Shown one piece after another: positions 1 to 7,506 of a DNA stretch of 29,473 nucleotides. A program made the translations under genes and the position numbers. This DNA comes from an uncultured Bacteroidota bacterium. GTDB taxonomy: Bacteria; Bacteroidota; Bacteroidia; Bacteroidales; SZUA-534. The stretch lies in assembly GCA_937885735.1 (NCBI GenBank), contig CALABN010000301.1:1-29473 (forward strand), read 5' to 3'. The notes under the pieces are model-generated. The model was given only the letters and a program-made list of their open reading frames with translations, was not told the origin of the DNA and made no database searches. How positions within the stretch are numbered: the first letter of the stretch is position 1; each line of letters begins with the position of its first letter.

Positions 1-97
1 GTTCGATAGTGTATGGATAGGAAGTCATTGCAAGAATTGCCTTCGCCGTGGTTTTTGTGGTGACCCAATTAAGTAACTTGTTGTTTTGTAAATTGAT

Positions 98-589
98 ATG
101 TGTAGATATCTGGCCAATGCCGTCACCATTTCGCGTATGCTTTTTTCGCTTGCGCTTTTGCCTTGTGCCACATTCGGATTGGCATTTTGGTGCCTGTATG
201 CCTGGTGTGGCCTTTCCGATATGCTCGACGGACCAATTGCCCGCAAGACGGGGAGTGCAGGTCGCATTGGTGCCATTCTCGACAGTATTGCCGATTTGCT
301 GTTTGTAGTTGTCTGCTTTGTGAAGGTTGTCCCGTTTGTCAATATTCCAACATCGATATGGCTTTGGGTAGCCGTCATAGCATTTATAAAGATTGCCAAC
401 ATTGTTGTCGGCTTTGCCAAATACCGTAAGTTGGTAATGCCCCACACCGTAGCAAACAAGGTGACAGGTGCGTTGCTGTTCCTTCTGCCCGTAGCCATTC
501 AGTTTATGCCTCACATAGTGCCAGTTGCACTGGTTTGTGCTGTAGCCACATTTTCAGCGTTGCAGGAAAGGGCGGGAGTGTGGCGTTAG
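98..589 (+). CDS. CDP-alcohol phosphatidyltransferase family membrane protein
   Basis: A 163-residue integral membrane enzyme of the family that transfers a phosphoalcohol headgroup from a CDP-linked donor, normally in phospholipid synthesis in the inner membrane. The full signature D-x2-D-G-x2-A-R-x8-G-x3-D-x3-D is present: D41, D44, G45, A48, R49, G58, D62 and D66, so the metal and CDP site looks intact. Hydrophobic segments precede and follow it. The start ATG at 98 is chosen because the protein then opens just before the usual first membrane helix; a weak -7 box (TTGTTTTG, 81-88) lies 9 bases upstream, so the leader would be very short. The protein is at the short end for the family. The acceptor (glycerol phosphate, inositol or another alcohol) cannot be told from the sequence, so no symbol is given. 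Confidence 0.85.
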   Translation: MCRYLANAVTISRMLFSLALLPCATFGLAFWCLYAWCGLSDMLDGPIARKTGSAGRIGAILDSIADLLFVVVCFVKVVPFVNIPTSIWLWVAVIAFIKIANIVVGFAKYRKLVMPHTVANKVTGALLFLLPVAIQFMPHIVPVALVCAVATFSALQERAGVWR

Positions 590-627
590 TCGTTGTATTT
601 CTTGAAATTCTCGGCTTGTTCCAGATA

Positions 628-830
628 AGGTGAGTTCTATAAATTCACCGTTTGAAAAATAGTAATAACAAAATGGGTTTTATGAACTTTTCGGCGCTTT
701 TTGTTTTTTATCGGTATCTCTTTATGGGTGTCAGTCGTCAACAGTGCCCGCACTGTCTCCTTCTTCCGTCCATAAATCTACTCGATAAAAATTCAAAAAT
801 CGCTCGAAATCAATTTATAGAACCCACCTT
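628..830. mobile_element. Putative MITE-like element with inverted ends
   Basis: Two inverted copies of an 18-20 base sequence bound about 203 bp: AGGTGAGTTCTATAAATT near 629-646 and AATTTATAGAACCCACCT near 812-829. They differ at one position within the arm. Each end is flanked by TA, which would fit a TA target duplication, although TA is short enough to occur by chance. The interior is AT-rich and holds only a 67-codon open frame with no recognisable protein features. A further single copy of the end sequence lies at 26140-26163. No transposase is present, so if mobile it would be moved in trans. The family is not recognised. Confidence 0.5.
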
Positions 831-900
831 AAACGATTCAACTGATTGCCGTTGATTTTAGTTAAATGTGTATGTTACAACATTTTGTGACAATACAAAT

Positions 901-979
901 AACGCTCGTCATGCTGAACTTGTTTCAGCATCTCCGACAACTGGACGGGATTCCGTGGCAAGCACGGAATGACAGCGTC
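901..979. repeat. Direct repeat R, copy 1 (two-hairpin unit)
   Basis: This unit contains two hairpins: ATGCTGAA/TTCAGCAT (911-931) and ATTCCGTG/CACGGAAT with loop GCAAG (950-970). A near-identical full copy is at 1425-1500 and a half copy holding only the second hairpin is at 1165-1203. It has no coding potential. It looks like a genome-dispersed palindromic (REP-like) repeat, which is inference from its structure and recurrence here. Confidence 0.75.
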
Positions 980-1002
980 TATGTTGGTGGCATGATATAG
1001 CA

Positions 1003-1136
1003 ATATGTGTCGCCGCTCTGCGGCTTACATTGCGTATGGCATTCATTAACAGACAAAACCGTTTTGGCCGCAGAGCGGCCTGATAATGGTAGAATATGGC
1101 ACAACAAATAACACAAGCCACAGAGTGGCGACATAT
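1003..1136. repeat. Palindromic repeat element with inverted ends
   Basis: The left end (1003-1026, ATATGTGTCGCC core followed by a GCCGC-tct-GCGGC hairpin at 1012-1024) and the right end (1115-1136, GCCAC-aga-GTGGC hairpin at 1117-1129, then GGCGACATAT) are inverted copies of each other with compensating C/T and G/A changes that keep the stems paired. Between them is a third hairpin GGCCGC-aga-GCGGCC (1066-1080) and a linker (1081-1116) containing ATGGTAGAA. The same kind of linker between two hairpins recurs at 10090-10156. Confidence 0.65.
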
Positions 1137-1164
1137 CTTTGCTGCTATGCATTTTTCCACACCA

Positions 1165-1203
1165 AAGGACGGACAAGATTCCGTGTCAAGCACGGAATGA
1201 CGG
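1165..1203. repeat. Repeat R, partial copy
   Basis: A half copy of the R unit. It carries the ATTCCGTG-tcaag-CACGGAAT hairpin at 1178-1198, preceded by GGACAAG and followed by GACGGCG, matching copies at 901-979 and 1425-1500 but lacking the ATGCTGAA hairpin. Confidence 0.7.
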
Positions 1204-1287
1204 CGTGTTGAAGGACTTGAAAGGTCAAGACAATAATAACCAGATGCAAGCGAAGCGACGCTTCCGGACTCGCAAACATTATGATTT

Positions 1288-1414
1288 CTGCCTGAAAGGC
1301 AGCACTTTGCCTTGTTCATTGTGCAACCTTTCAGGTTGTTTCCTCGCGTGGTTACGTATTCCGTAGGTTCACTATGTTCAACCTACGGTTATTATTGTTG
1401 GCCACTTTCAGTGG
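1288..1414. repeat. Cluster of four short hairpins
   Basis: Four palindromes follow each other: TGCCT-gaa-AGGCA (near 1289-1301), CAACCT-ttc-AGGTTG (1324-1338), CCGTAGGTT/AACCTACGG (about 1361-1388, 10-base loop) and GCCACT-ttc-AGTGGC (about 1401-1415). Most have a three-base loop and short stems, like the hairpins at 1012, 1066 and 1117. With the R units they fill almost the whole 860-1510 interval, which contains no plausible gene. Confidence 0.6.
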
Positions 1415-1424
1415 CAGTTAACAC

Positions 1425-1500
1425 AACGCACGTCATGCTGAACTTGTTTCAGCATCTCTGACAACCAGACAAGATTCCGTGTCACGCGCGGAATGACAAA
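1425..1500. repeat. Direct repeat R, copy 2
   Basis: Second full copy of the two-hairpin unit at 901-979, in the same orientation and about 525 bp away. The second hairpin has changed to ATTCCGTG/CGCGGAAT (1474-1494), which still pairs through one G-T wobble. It lies just past the stop of the heptose-kinase gene and may serve as its transcription terminator or mRNA 3' stabiliser, but there is no strong T-run. Confidence 0.7.
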
Positions 1501-1535
1501 TTGAGCCAAACAGCAGGAATTCTAATTCTCATTGG

Positions 1536-2531
1536 CTAAAACTTGCCGTTGATGTCGTCAAGAAGCAGCTGCTTGTCAATAGGCACAACGCCTACCTTTT
1601 CGCAGACGAGGCCGCCTGCAATGTTTGCTATCTGCGAGGTTAGTGTGGCAGGCAATCCCGATGCAAGGCAGCAGGCCGCAACGCTGATAACGGTGTCGCC
1701 CGCACCCGACACATCGGCAATGTCACGTATCTCAGCGGGTGTGCGTGAGTAGCCATCGCCATCAGTGATGAACACACCCAATTCCGACAAGGTGACCATA
1801 AGGTATTCGGCGTTCAACTGCTTTCTCAAACGTTGTGCCGCACTGTCCAACGCCACAAAGTCGCCCTTTTCCATATTGATTTTCAAGCCTTCGCAAATCT
1901 CCTTGAAATTAGGCTTGAACAATGTCACATTCTTGTAACTGTCGAAGTTGCGCTTCTTAGGGTCCACAAGGGTTGGAATGCCTGATTTCCGCGCAAGCGA
2001 AACAACGTGCTCTATGACAGACGGCGTGATGTTTCCCTTGTCGTAATCCTCGAATATGACGGCATCAAACTTGAACTTGCCAAACAGGCTGTCGATATGC
2101 TTGATGAACTGCTGTTCCAAATCGGCTGAAAGGGGTTTTGTCTGCTCCTCGTCGATGCGCAACAGATGCTGGTTGTTGCTGATGATGCGCGTCTTGACGG
2201 TTGTCTGGCGACTGTCGGACTTCAGGATGCCGTCGGTAGGCAGGCTGTTCTGCTCAAGAAGGCTGTAGAAGAGTTGTCCTTTTGCATCATTGCCAATAAC
2301 GGCGCACATTATCGGGTTTGCCCCCATTGCCTTGACGTTGAGCCCCACATTGGCGGCTCCACCCAATCGGTCTTCGTGGCTAGTTATTGATATAATAGGC
2401 ACTGGCGCTTCGGGCGAGATGCGCTCAACCTTGCCCCACATATATGAGTCAATCATAACATCGCCAACAACCAGAATGTTGTATTGACTGAATTTGCCAA
2501 AGGCATCGGTAATTTGTTTTGACAGACTCAT
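1536..2531 (-). CDS. hldA: RfaE1/HldE-type D-glycero-beta-D-manno-heptose-7-phosphate kinase (PfkB family)
   Basis: A 331-residue PfkB/ribokinase-family sugar kinase. The nearest family by sequence feel is the kinase half of HldE (RfaE1), which phosphorylates heptose 7-phosphate at C1 in ADP-heptose synthesis for lipopolysaccharide core. Visible features are the N-terminal substrate region (VVGDVMIDSY, residues 21-30), the glycine pair LGGAANVGLN (57-66), a DPKKRNF segment (190-196), and the C-terminal ATP/catalytic motif DVSGAGDT with D279 as the expected base. It has no nucleotidyltransferase half, so that step must be coded elsewhere. The ATG at 2531 is preferred over an in-frame TTG at 2537. 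It begins 11 bases after the trpS stop, so the two are co-transcribed. The substrate is inferred from family resemblance. Confidence 0.8.
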   Translation of the reverse strand: MSLSKQITDAFGKFSQYNILVVGDVMIDSYMWGKVERISPEAPVPIISITSHEDRLGGAANVGLNVKAMGANPIMCAVIGNDAKGQLFYSLLEQNSLPTDGILKSDSRQTTVKTRIISNNQHLLRIDEEQTKPLSADLEQQFIKHIDSLFGKFKFDAVIFEDYDKGNITPSVIEHVVSLARKSGIPTLVDPKKRNFDSYKNVTLFKPNFKEICEGLKINMEKGDFVALDSAAQRLRKQLNAEYLMVTLSELGVFITDGDGYSRTPAEIRDIADVSGAGDTVISVAACCLASGLPATLTSQIANIAGGLVCEKVGVVPIDKQLLLDDINGKF

Positions 2532-2542
2532 ATACAATTGTA

Positions 2543-3532
2543 TTAATATACTTTAAATCCGATTATTTGACGTACTTCTTTAAGTGTCTTCGATGCGCTT
2601 TCGCGTGCCTTTTCGGCTCCTTGGCGGGCAATTTTGTCGAGCAGTTCGGTGTTGCTCGAATACTCGAGAATGCGCTCGCGGATTGGTGCCAATGTCTTCA
2701 CGATGTCCTCGGCCAACTGCTTTTTCATGTCGCCGTAGCGGATTGAGCAGTCGTTCCACTTCTCGTCGAAGTATTTGTATGTTTCCGGCTCGCTGGCAAT
2801 CTCCATAAGTGTGAAAAGGTTCTGTATCACTTCTGGCTTCTCGCTGTTTGGCGCTTGCGGACCGGCATCGGTTACGGCGCGCATCACTTTCTTCGAGATT
2901 GTCTTGGCATCCTCGAAAAGATAGATGCAGTTGCCCTCGCTCTTGCCCATCTTGCCGCTTCCGTCAAGCCCTGGCACTTTTACGGCGTGATCGCTGAAGT
3001 AGAAGTTCTTTGGCTCGGGGAAGTATTCAACCTTGTATATGTTGTTGAAACGGCGGGCGCACTTGCGGGCCATTTCCATATTTTGTTCCTGGTCCTTGCC
3101 TACTGGCACTTTTACTGCTCGGTGCTGAAGTATGTCGGCGGCCATGAGAGTAGGATAGGTGAACAGGCCGGCATTGACGTTGTCGGGCTGCTTGCGGGCC
3201 TTCTCCTTGAATGTTGTAACACGGCCCAACTCGCCTATGTAGGTGTTCATATTCAAGTACAGATACAACTCAATGGTTTCAGGCACGTCGCTCTGTATGT
3301 AGATTGTGGCCTTGTCGGGGTCGATTCCGCAAGCCAGGTATTCGGCAAGTATGGTGCGTGCGCTGTTTTGTATGTTTTCGGGTGTTGGATGTGTTGTGAG
3401 TGAATGCCAGTCGGCAATGAAATAAAGGCAATTGTACTCGTCCTGCATCTTCACAAAACTCTTTACTGCTCCGTAATAGTTGCCCAAATGCAGGTTTCCT
3501 GTGGGACGAATTCCGCTAACTACTGTTTCCAT
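2543..3532 (-). CDS. trpS: Tryptophanyl-tRNA synthetase
   Basis: A 329-residue class I aminoacyl-tRNA synthetase that charges tRNA-Trp in the cytoplasm. It opens with the characteristic TrpRS start, SGIRPTGNLHLGNY, holding the HIGH-type motif at residues 13-18. The KMSKS-type motif is KMGKS at residues 194-198, preceded by GLDGSG. Length is normal for bacterial TrpRS. A good Bacteroidota -7 box (TAAGTTTG, read on the minus strand, 3556-3549) lies about 16 bases upstream of the ATG, giving a leader of only about ten bases. The gene leads a two-gene operon with the heptose kinase downstream. Confidence 0.96.
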   Translation of the reverse strand: METVVSGIRPTGNLHLGNYYGAVKSFVKMQDEYNCLYFIADWHSLTTHPTPENIQNSARTILAEYLACGIDPDKATIYIQSDVPETIELYLYLNMNTYIGELGRVTTFKEKARKQPDNVNAGLFTYPTLMAADILQHRAVKVPVGKDQEQNMEMARKCARRFNNIYKVEYFPEPKNFYFSDHAVKVPGLDGSGKMGKSEGNCIYLFEDAKTISKKVMRAVTDAGPQAPNSEKPEVIQNLFTLMEIASEPETYKYFDEKWNDCSIRYGDMKKQLAEDIVKTLAPIRERILEYSSNTELLDKIARQGAEKARESASKTLKEVRQIIGFKVY

Positions 3533-3548
3533 AAATTCATATTTGTCG

Positions 3549-3556
3549 CAAACTTA
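3549..3556 (-). promoter_or_regulatory. -7 promoter box of trpS
   Basis: The minus strand reads TAAGTTTG, an exact match to the Bacteroidota sigma-ABfr -7 consensus TAnnTTTG. Transcription should start about five bases further on, near 3543, only about ten bases before the trpS ATG. No convincing -33 element was picked out. Confidence 0.6.
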
Positions 3557-3737
3557 AGGTAAGTTAGGTAAATTCCACACTTTTTTGTGGGCTTTTTTAC
3601 GTTTGGCCTGTCCCGATGCCAATAAAGCACACTGATTTATAGGGAAAACGCTTGAAAAACCGCAAGGAATATTGCCAATGTGCCAATTATGCGTAAAACA
3701 GGCCACAGCCAATCTATGTATGACCGAACACGGCACC

Positions 3738-4886
3738 CTACCTCACCATAACCTTCTCAGCCTTATCAACCGTTTTTACAATATAAAGGCCTTTTGGTAG
3801 TGACAATTCCTTTTTATTTCCAGCATACAAACAACGACCAACCATATCGTAAACACTATAGAAGACTGGTTCTTTTGAATAAATGATTCCATTGGCTGAA
3901 TAGAAATTGCTTTCAGTTACTGCTTCTGATTCTTCAATGCCTGTAGGCATTTCTTCAATATTTTTGGCATCTCCCCAATATTCATAATTTCGATAAGCCT
4001 CAGCACATCCCTCAGGAACAATTACAGAAAATTGTTCAAAAGGTGTTACTGCATAATTTATGATTGTTTCTCCTCCATATAACTCTTCTGCATATGCAAT
4101 AACACATGGTTTTTTTCTATGCATAATTAATTCTTTTACTTGAAAGTCGAGATTAGAACCATCTATTGCCCATTCTTCAATTACTCTAATTGATTCTGGC
4201 AATTCCACCCTAATATTCTTTTCTCCTTGACCTTGACTTAAGGAAATTGCATAAGATTCTATCACTTCAACACCCTCTTTAACCACAAGGTTTACAATTC
4301 CACAAGCATAAAAAGCATATTTACTAATGGTTTTCAAATTTTCACCAGGCACTTCCAAATCTCTTATACTGCATCCAAAAAAAGCATTATCACCAATAGA
4401 CCGCAGACTATTCGGTAAAACTATTTTGGTTATATATCTATTATCACAAAAAGCACCTCGTCCTATCGATTCTATTCCTTCAGGAAATACAACTGAATAT
4501 ATACCATCATGATTATTGATTAAATCATTCTCCGTTCGTAAAAAAGCTGTAGAGCCTATTGAAGTCACATTATATGTCGTTCCTGCGTTTTTAACTGTTG
4601 ATGGAATTATCAAATCACCGATCAACTTTACGTTTGACATTCCCATACTATCAACTACTTCAACTGCATTTTCTTTATTTTTAATTATTCTATAATAAAG
4701 CACATGTCCGCTTGGACTAATAGCAGAAAAATCAGGTTTCATGTAAATTTTTTCAGAATCACGCATAAATGTTCTTGCTGTTCCTTTATCAAACACCATA
4801 CTATCAGCAACGGCAGATTCAACAGTTGCAAATGACGAAAGGCTTGCTGTGGCAAGCATAAGTGTTACAAAAAGATGATTTTTCAT
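3738..4886 (-). CDS. BspA-type leucine-rich-repeat surface protein with type IX secretion tail
   Basis: A 382-residue secreted protein. It has an N-terminal signal peptide (residues 1 to about 20, LFVTLMLATASLSSFA), then a region of BspA-like LRR_5 repeats from about 105 to 255. These are recognisable by units such as IPSTV..VTSIGSTAF, FPEGIESIGRGAF, LPNSLRSIGDNAF and LPESIRVIEEWAI. The last about 75 residues end in a type A Por secretion-tail pattern (VYDMVGRCLYAG, LPKGLYIVKT, KVMVR), the signal for type IX secretion. BspA-like proteins are known as adhesins or surface proteins; the ligand here is unknown. The gene is clearly more AT-rich than trpS and others nearby, as is the FISUMP gene at 5820. 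It stands alone, with a weak -7 box (TCTATTTG, minus strand 4921-4914). Confidence 0.88.
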   Translation of the reverse strand: MKNHLFVTLMLATASLSSFATVESAVADSMVFDKGTARTFMRDSEKIYMKPDFSAISPSGHVLYYRIIKNKENAVEVVDSMGMSNVKLIGDLIIPSTVKNAGTTYNVTSIGSTAFLRTENDLINNHDGIYSVVFPEGIESIGRGAFCDNRYITKIVLPNSLRSIGDNAFFGCSIRDLEVPGENLKTISKYAFYACGIVNLVVKEGVEVIESYAISLSQGQGEKNIRVELPESIRVIEEWAIDGSNLDFQVKELIMHRKKPCVIAYAEELYGGETIINYAVTPFEQFSVIVPEGCAEAYRNYEYWGDAKNIEEMPTGIEESEAVTESNFYSANGIIYSKEPVFYSVYDMVGRCLYAGNKKELSLPKGLYIVKTVDKAEKVMVR

Positions 4887-5217
4887 AGTTGCATATTTTT
4901 ATTAGTTATTATTCAAATAGAGTCATAGTTGCAACGAAGGCATTGCTGTTGCCAACTTAAATTTTTCGATAAGTGTTTTTTCGGGAAAATGCATTTGCAA
5001 GGTGCAAGGCTTGCACCACTATTGTGTTTAAAGGATATTGCTTGCTAATATTTCAGATGAAAAATCCAAATTTTGAGACATTGGTTTTGTCTTGCCAAAG
5101 TAACGAAAAATCTCATTACAAACATCCTCAACCTAAAAAACGCAAACAAATAACCTTCACTTTTTTAATATTGTTATAACAAAACACACCTAACACACAT
5201 AATTGTTATAGCATTTC
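4887..5217. other. Intergenic region between divergent genes
   Basis: No gene is supported in this AT-rich stretch. It holds the upstream regions of the BspA-like gene (minus) and the AbrB-like gene (plus), and one 17-base palindrome, GGTGCAAGGCTTGCACC at 5001-5017, that could be an operator or hairpin. The 68-codon open frame at 4973-5179 has no protein-like features. Confidence 0.5.
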
Positions 5218-5225
5218 TATATTTG
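5218..5225 (+). promoter_or_regulatory. -7 promoter box of the AbrB-like fusion gene
   Basis: TATATTTG exactly matches TAnnTTTG. It includes a TTG that an automatic caller might take as the start codon; since this TTG lies inside the promoter box, the ATG at 5244 is the better start, giving a leader of about 14 bases. Confidence 0.6.
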
Positions 5226-5243
5226 CCTACAAAAACAGAAGAA

Positions 5244-5747
5244 ATGAAATCAAGCATCATCAAAATAGGCAACAGCCTCGGAATAATAATTCCTTCAGAG
5301 ATTCTGAAACGTATGAGGCTGGCTGAAAGGGACAGTGTCAACCTGGATTTGTCGGGCGACGTGCTGTCAATACGGCCAGCAAGGGACTCTTCCTCTATGG
5401 CCGACGTCAATTTTTACGTTTGTCCCGTTTGCGGAAACATTTTGTACGGCACGGGAAAGGTGCAACTGAACTGCCACGGGCACAATCTTGAGCCTCTTGA
5501 AGCAAGAAATCCTGAAGGGATAATGGATTACTCCATTGAAACCGTGGAAGATGAGTATTACGTGACAGTGAATCACGAAATGTCAAAACAAAACTATATC
5601 TCATTTATGGCCTGCGCTTCCGCCGACAGGGTCCAGATTGTGAAACTGTTTCCCGAAGGAATGGCAGAAGCACGTTTCAAAAAGGACTCGATACGCTACA
5701 TATATTTCTACAGCGAAAAGGACGGGCTGTTTAGGGTGCGGGTGTAG
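5244..5747 (+). CDS. AbrB/MazE-type DNA-binding segment fused to a degenerate desulfoferrodoxin/superoxide-reductase-like domain
   Basis: A 167-residue two-part protein. Residues 1-50 look like a SpoVT-AbrB/MazE swapped-hairpin DNA-binding domain (IIKIGNSLGIIIPSEILKRM, then a second strand ending in LSIRPA). Residues 57-167 resemble the desulfoferrodoxin/neelaredoxin fold: a CPVCG knuckle (C60, C63), a later NCHGH (C77), DEYYVTVNHEMSKQNYISF (103-121) and a C-terminal GLFRVRV. Compared with true superoxide reductases, the second His of the HPM...HYI motif is Asn (N117), and the C-x-x-H before GLF is S-x-x-D (YSEKDGLF). The iron site is therefore probably lost. A C-x2-C...C site might still bind a metal. 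I infer a metal- or redox-sensing regulator rather than an enzyme. No toxin gene is adjacent, so a classical toxin-antitoxin role is unlikely. Confidence 0.7.
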   Translation: MKSSIIKIGNSLGIIIPSEILKRMRLAERDSVNLDLSGDVLSIRPARDSSSMADVNFYVCPVCGNILYGTGKVQLNCHGHNLEPLEARNPEGIMDYSIETVEDEYYVTVNHEMSKQNYISFMACASADRVQIVKLFPEGMAEARFKKDSIRYIYFYSEKDGLFRVRV

Positions 5748-5819
5748 TTGGTGTGGCGGATTGCAACACTTTTGCGGTTTATTAATGGGGTTGCAAACTA
5801 TATTATAAAGAATTTGTTT

Positions 5820-7271
5820 TCATTTAGTTATATTTTTCACAAAGCGGACAGGATAACAAATATTGGCATATTTATGAGCATCCACTAAATCAGGCGTAAA
5901 TCCGTAATGTCCAATTCCTGTTTTTAAGGAAAAAAACGTTCTGATTCTTTTTGGACGGCTGTAATATAATGCGCCATATCCTTGATAATAAAATTGTACA
6001 GAATCATCAATTCCACCAAAACCAAAAGGTTTAATATTGAATATTGAAGCAGTCTTGAAAACTTGATTTCCATTATCATCTACCCAATCTGATGTTGAAG
6101 CAAATTCTTGCCACATATTGATAACTGGGGAATCAACATATAAAGAATCTGCTACAGATTTCAAATTAAGATTGCCATTTTCGATAGGGAATGCTGCACC
6201 CTGTGTATATGTCGTTGTTCCTATAATTCCACTTAACTTTGGAAGTTCAGCATCTATTCCAAAGACCTTTTCCAATTGATTCCAATCTTCATCATATGCA
6301 TAATGGAATTCTTTAGGACCCATTTCTTTTAGGTGAACATCTGAATCATTTGCATTAAACATAAACAAATTACTATACAATATTCCCTTTGCCCCCGACG
6401 GCAATTCAGAAACAACATAATCTTCATTCAATTTCATCTGAATGGTGTCGCCATTTTCATCAATATATGACGTGCAACGCAAGTCGTCAGCCATCCATAT
6501 TTGGTCACCTACTTCAACCACTCGATAGACATTGTATTCGTGGTCACGAATGTGCATCTTGTTATTCAGGAATATTTCCTTGCCTCCAACACTGTAAGTC
6601 TGGCAGACTTTATCATCAACAGCCACATCGGCCAAAAACGTAAAGTTATATATAACTGGCTCATAGTTCACACCGTGCAAATCGTCAAAATCGTTGAACA
6701 TATATGGAACATCCATATTGTCGGTCCATTTAATGTAAAGCGAATCTTGTCCATCGGGTACATCAAAGGTTTTTCCTGCAAAATTGCACTCTTTGGTAGG
6801 CTTCATTTGCACTTTTATGTTTGAGAATTTGCTACGGTCGAGACCTTTCCAACGCAACACAATGGCATTTTCGTTTTCGCCATTGTCGGTTTCCACTACA
6901 ATTTTCATTTTTTCTGGCACGTAAAAAATTCTTGTTTCGGAATACTCACTATCAATCTTTTTTTGAGTATCAGCAACCCTAACGTGCCAATAGTATTTAC
7001 CAGGTTGCAATACATTATTCTCTTTGTTTAGGGATTTAGTAAGGTCGTCGGGGTCGGTTCCGTACATTACGATAATGGAATAGTCAGTTTCTGATGACTG
7101 TATAAAAATATCTCTGTCAACCAATGTGTCAACCACAGCACCATCTGGCAATAGCAATTCGACTTGTTCTGAAGGAAACGGGAACGATTCATCATCTTCC
7201 TTGCATGAGTTGAACATGATTGTTAGCGCCGAAAGGGCGATTACTGTGGCAGTAATTAATCTTCGTTTCAT
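5820..7271 (-). CDS. FISUMP-domain lipoprotein
   Basis: A 483-residue putative lipoprotein. The signal peptide ends in a lipobox-like TIMFNSC with C23 as the lipidated residue, followed by acidic residues (KEDDES), a pattern that in Bacteroidota often goes with export to the surface. After a fibronectin-like N-terminal region (about 30-125; VELLLPDGA...YYWHVRVADT), the C-terminal half carries the Fibrobacter succinogenes major paralogous (FISUMP) domain, opening with YNVYRVVEVGDQIWMADDLR near residue 245. The function of FISUMP domains is not established. The composition is AT-rich relative to neighbours. A perfect -7 box TATATTTG lies at 7364-7357 (minus strand), giving a leader near 80 bases. 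The ATG at 7271 is clear. Confidence 0.85.
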   Translation of the reverse strand: MKRRLITATVIALSALTIMFNSCKEDDESFPFPSEQVELLLPDGAVVDTLVDRDIFIQSSETDYSIIVMYGTDPDDLTKSLNKENNVLQPGKYYWHVRVADTQKKIDSEYSETRIFYVPEKMKIVVETDNGENENAIVLRWKGLDRSKFSNIKVQMKPTKECNFAGKTFDVPDGQDSLYIKWTDNMDVPYMFNDFDDLHGVNYEPVIYNFTFLADVAVDDKVCQTYSVGGKEIFLNNKMHIRDHEYNVYRVVEVGDQIWMADDLRCTSYIDENGDTIQMKLNEDYVVSELPSGAKGILYSNLFMFNANDSDVHLKEMGPKEFHYAYDEDWNQLEKVFGIDAELPKLSGIIGTTTYTQGAAFPIENGNLNLKSVADSLYVDSPVINMWQEFASTSDWVDDNGNQVFKTASIFNIKPFGFGGIDDSVQFYYQGYGALYYSRPKRIRTFFSLKTGIGHYGFTPDLVDAHKYANICYPVRFVKNITK

Positions 7272-7356
7272 AGTTTTTGAATTTTTGCTTATATGTTGTT
7301 CCTATTCGACGGTTTGCATTCAATATGTCCAAAGGGAAAACCAACACAATATCATA

Positions 7357-7364
7357 CAAATATA
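7357..7364 (-). promoter_or_regulatory. -7 promoter box of the FISUMP lipoprotein gene
   Basis: The minus strand reads TATATTTG, an exact TAnnTTTG match, placing the transcription start near 7352 and giving an 80-base leader. Confidence 0.5.
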
Positions 7365-7456
7365 TGGTTATTTATATTGATTTTGTTAGGCAGAATACTT
7401 TTCTCCTGATTGTTTCTGATGCATTGCGAAAGACACAACTTTCAATGGAAAACCAA

Positions 7457-7488
7457 AAAAAGCCAAGCCCTTGCGGGTTTGGCTTTTT
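7457..7488 (-). terminator. Rho-independent terminator of the coiled-coil protein gene
   Basis: A stem of about 14 bp (AAAAAGCCAAGCCC pairing with GGGTTTGGCTTTTT, loop TTGC). It is directly downstream of the stop at 7507 on the minus strand and is followed by T-rich sequence on that strand. Confidence 0.88.
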
Positions 7489-7506
7489 CGATATCGGTGA
7501 TTGCTG

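Noticed and set aside
652..855. 67-codon plus-strand open frame
   Set aside because: It spans the interior and right end of the inverted-repeat element and has no signal, domain or promoter support.
909..1319. 136-codon minus-strand open frame and its nested 65-codon frame
   Set aside because: It runs through palindromic repeat units; its residues simply translate the hairpins, and similar frames occur in any GC-richer repeat.
880..1510. CRISPR-like array
   Set aside because: Repeats are not evenly spaced, spacers are not unique 30-mers of constant length, and no cas gene is present.
3575..3590. CCACA/TGTGG hairpin with a T-run on the plus strand
   Set aside because: No plus-strand gene ends here and on the minus strand there is no T-run, so it is not a supported terminator.
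3554..3736. 60-codon minus-strand frame between BspA-like gene and trpS
   Set aside because: It covers the trpS promoter box and shows no protein-like pattern.
5244..5747. MazE-type antitoxin of a toxin-antitoxin pair
   Set aside because: No MazF-like or other small toxin gene is adjacent, and the C-terminal domain is far too long for an antitoxin tail.
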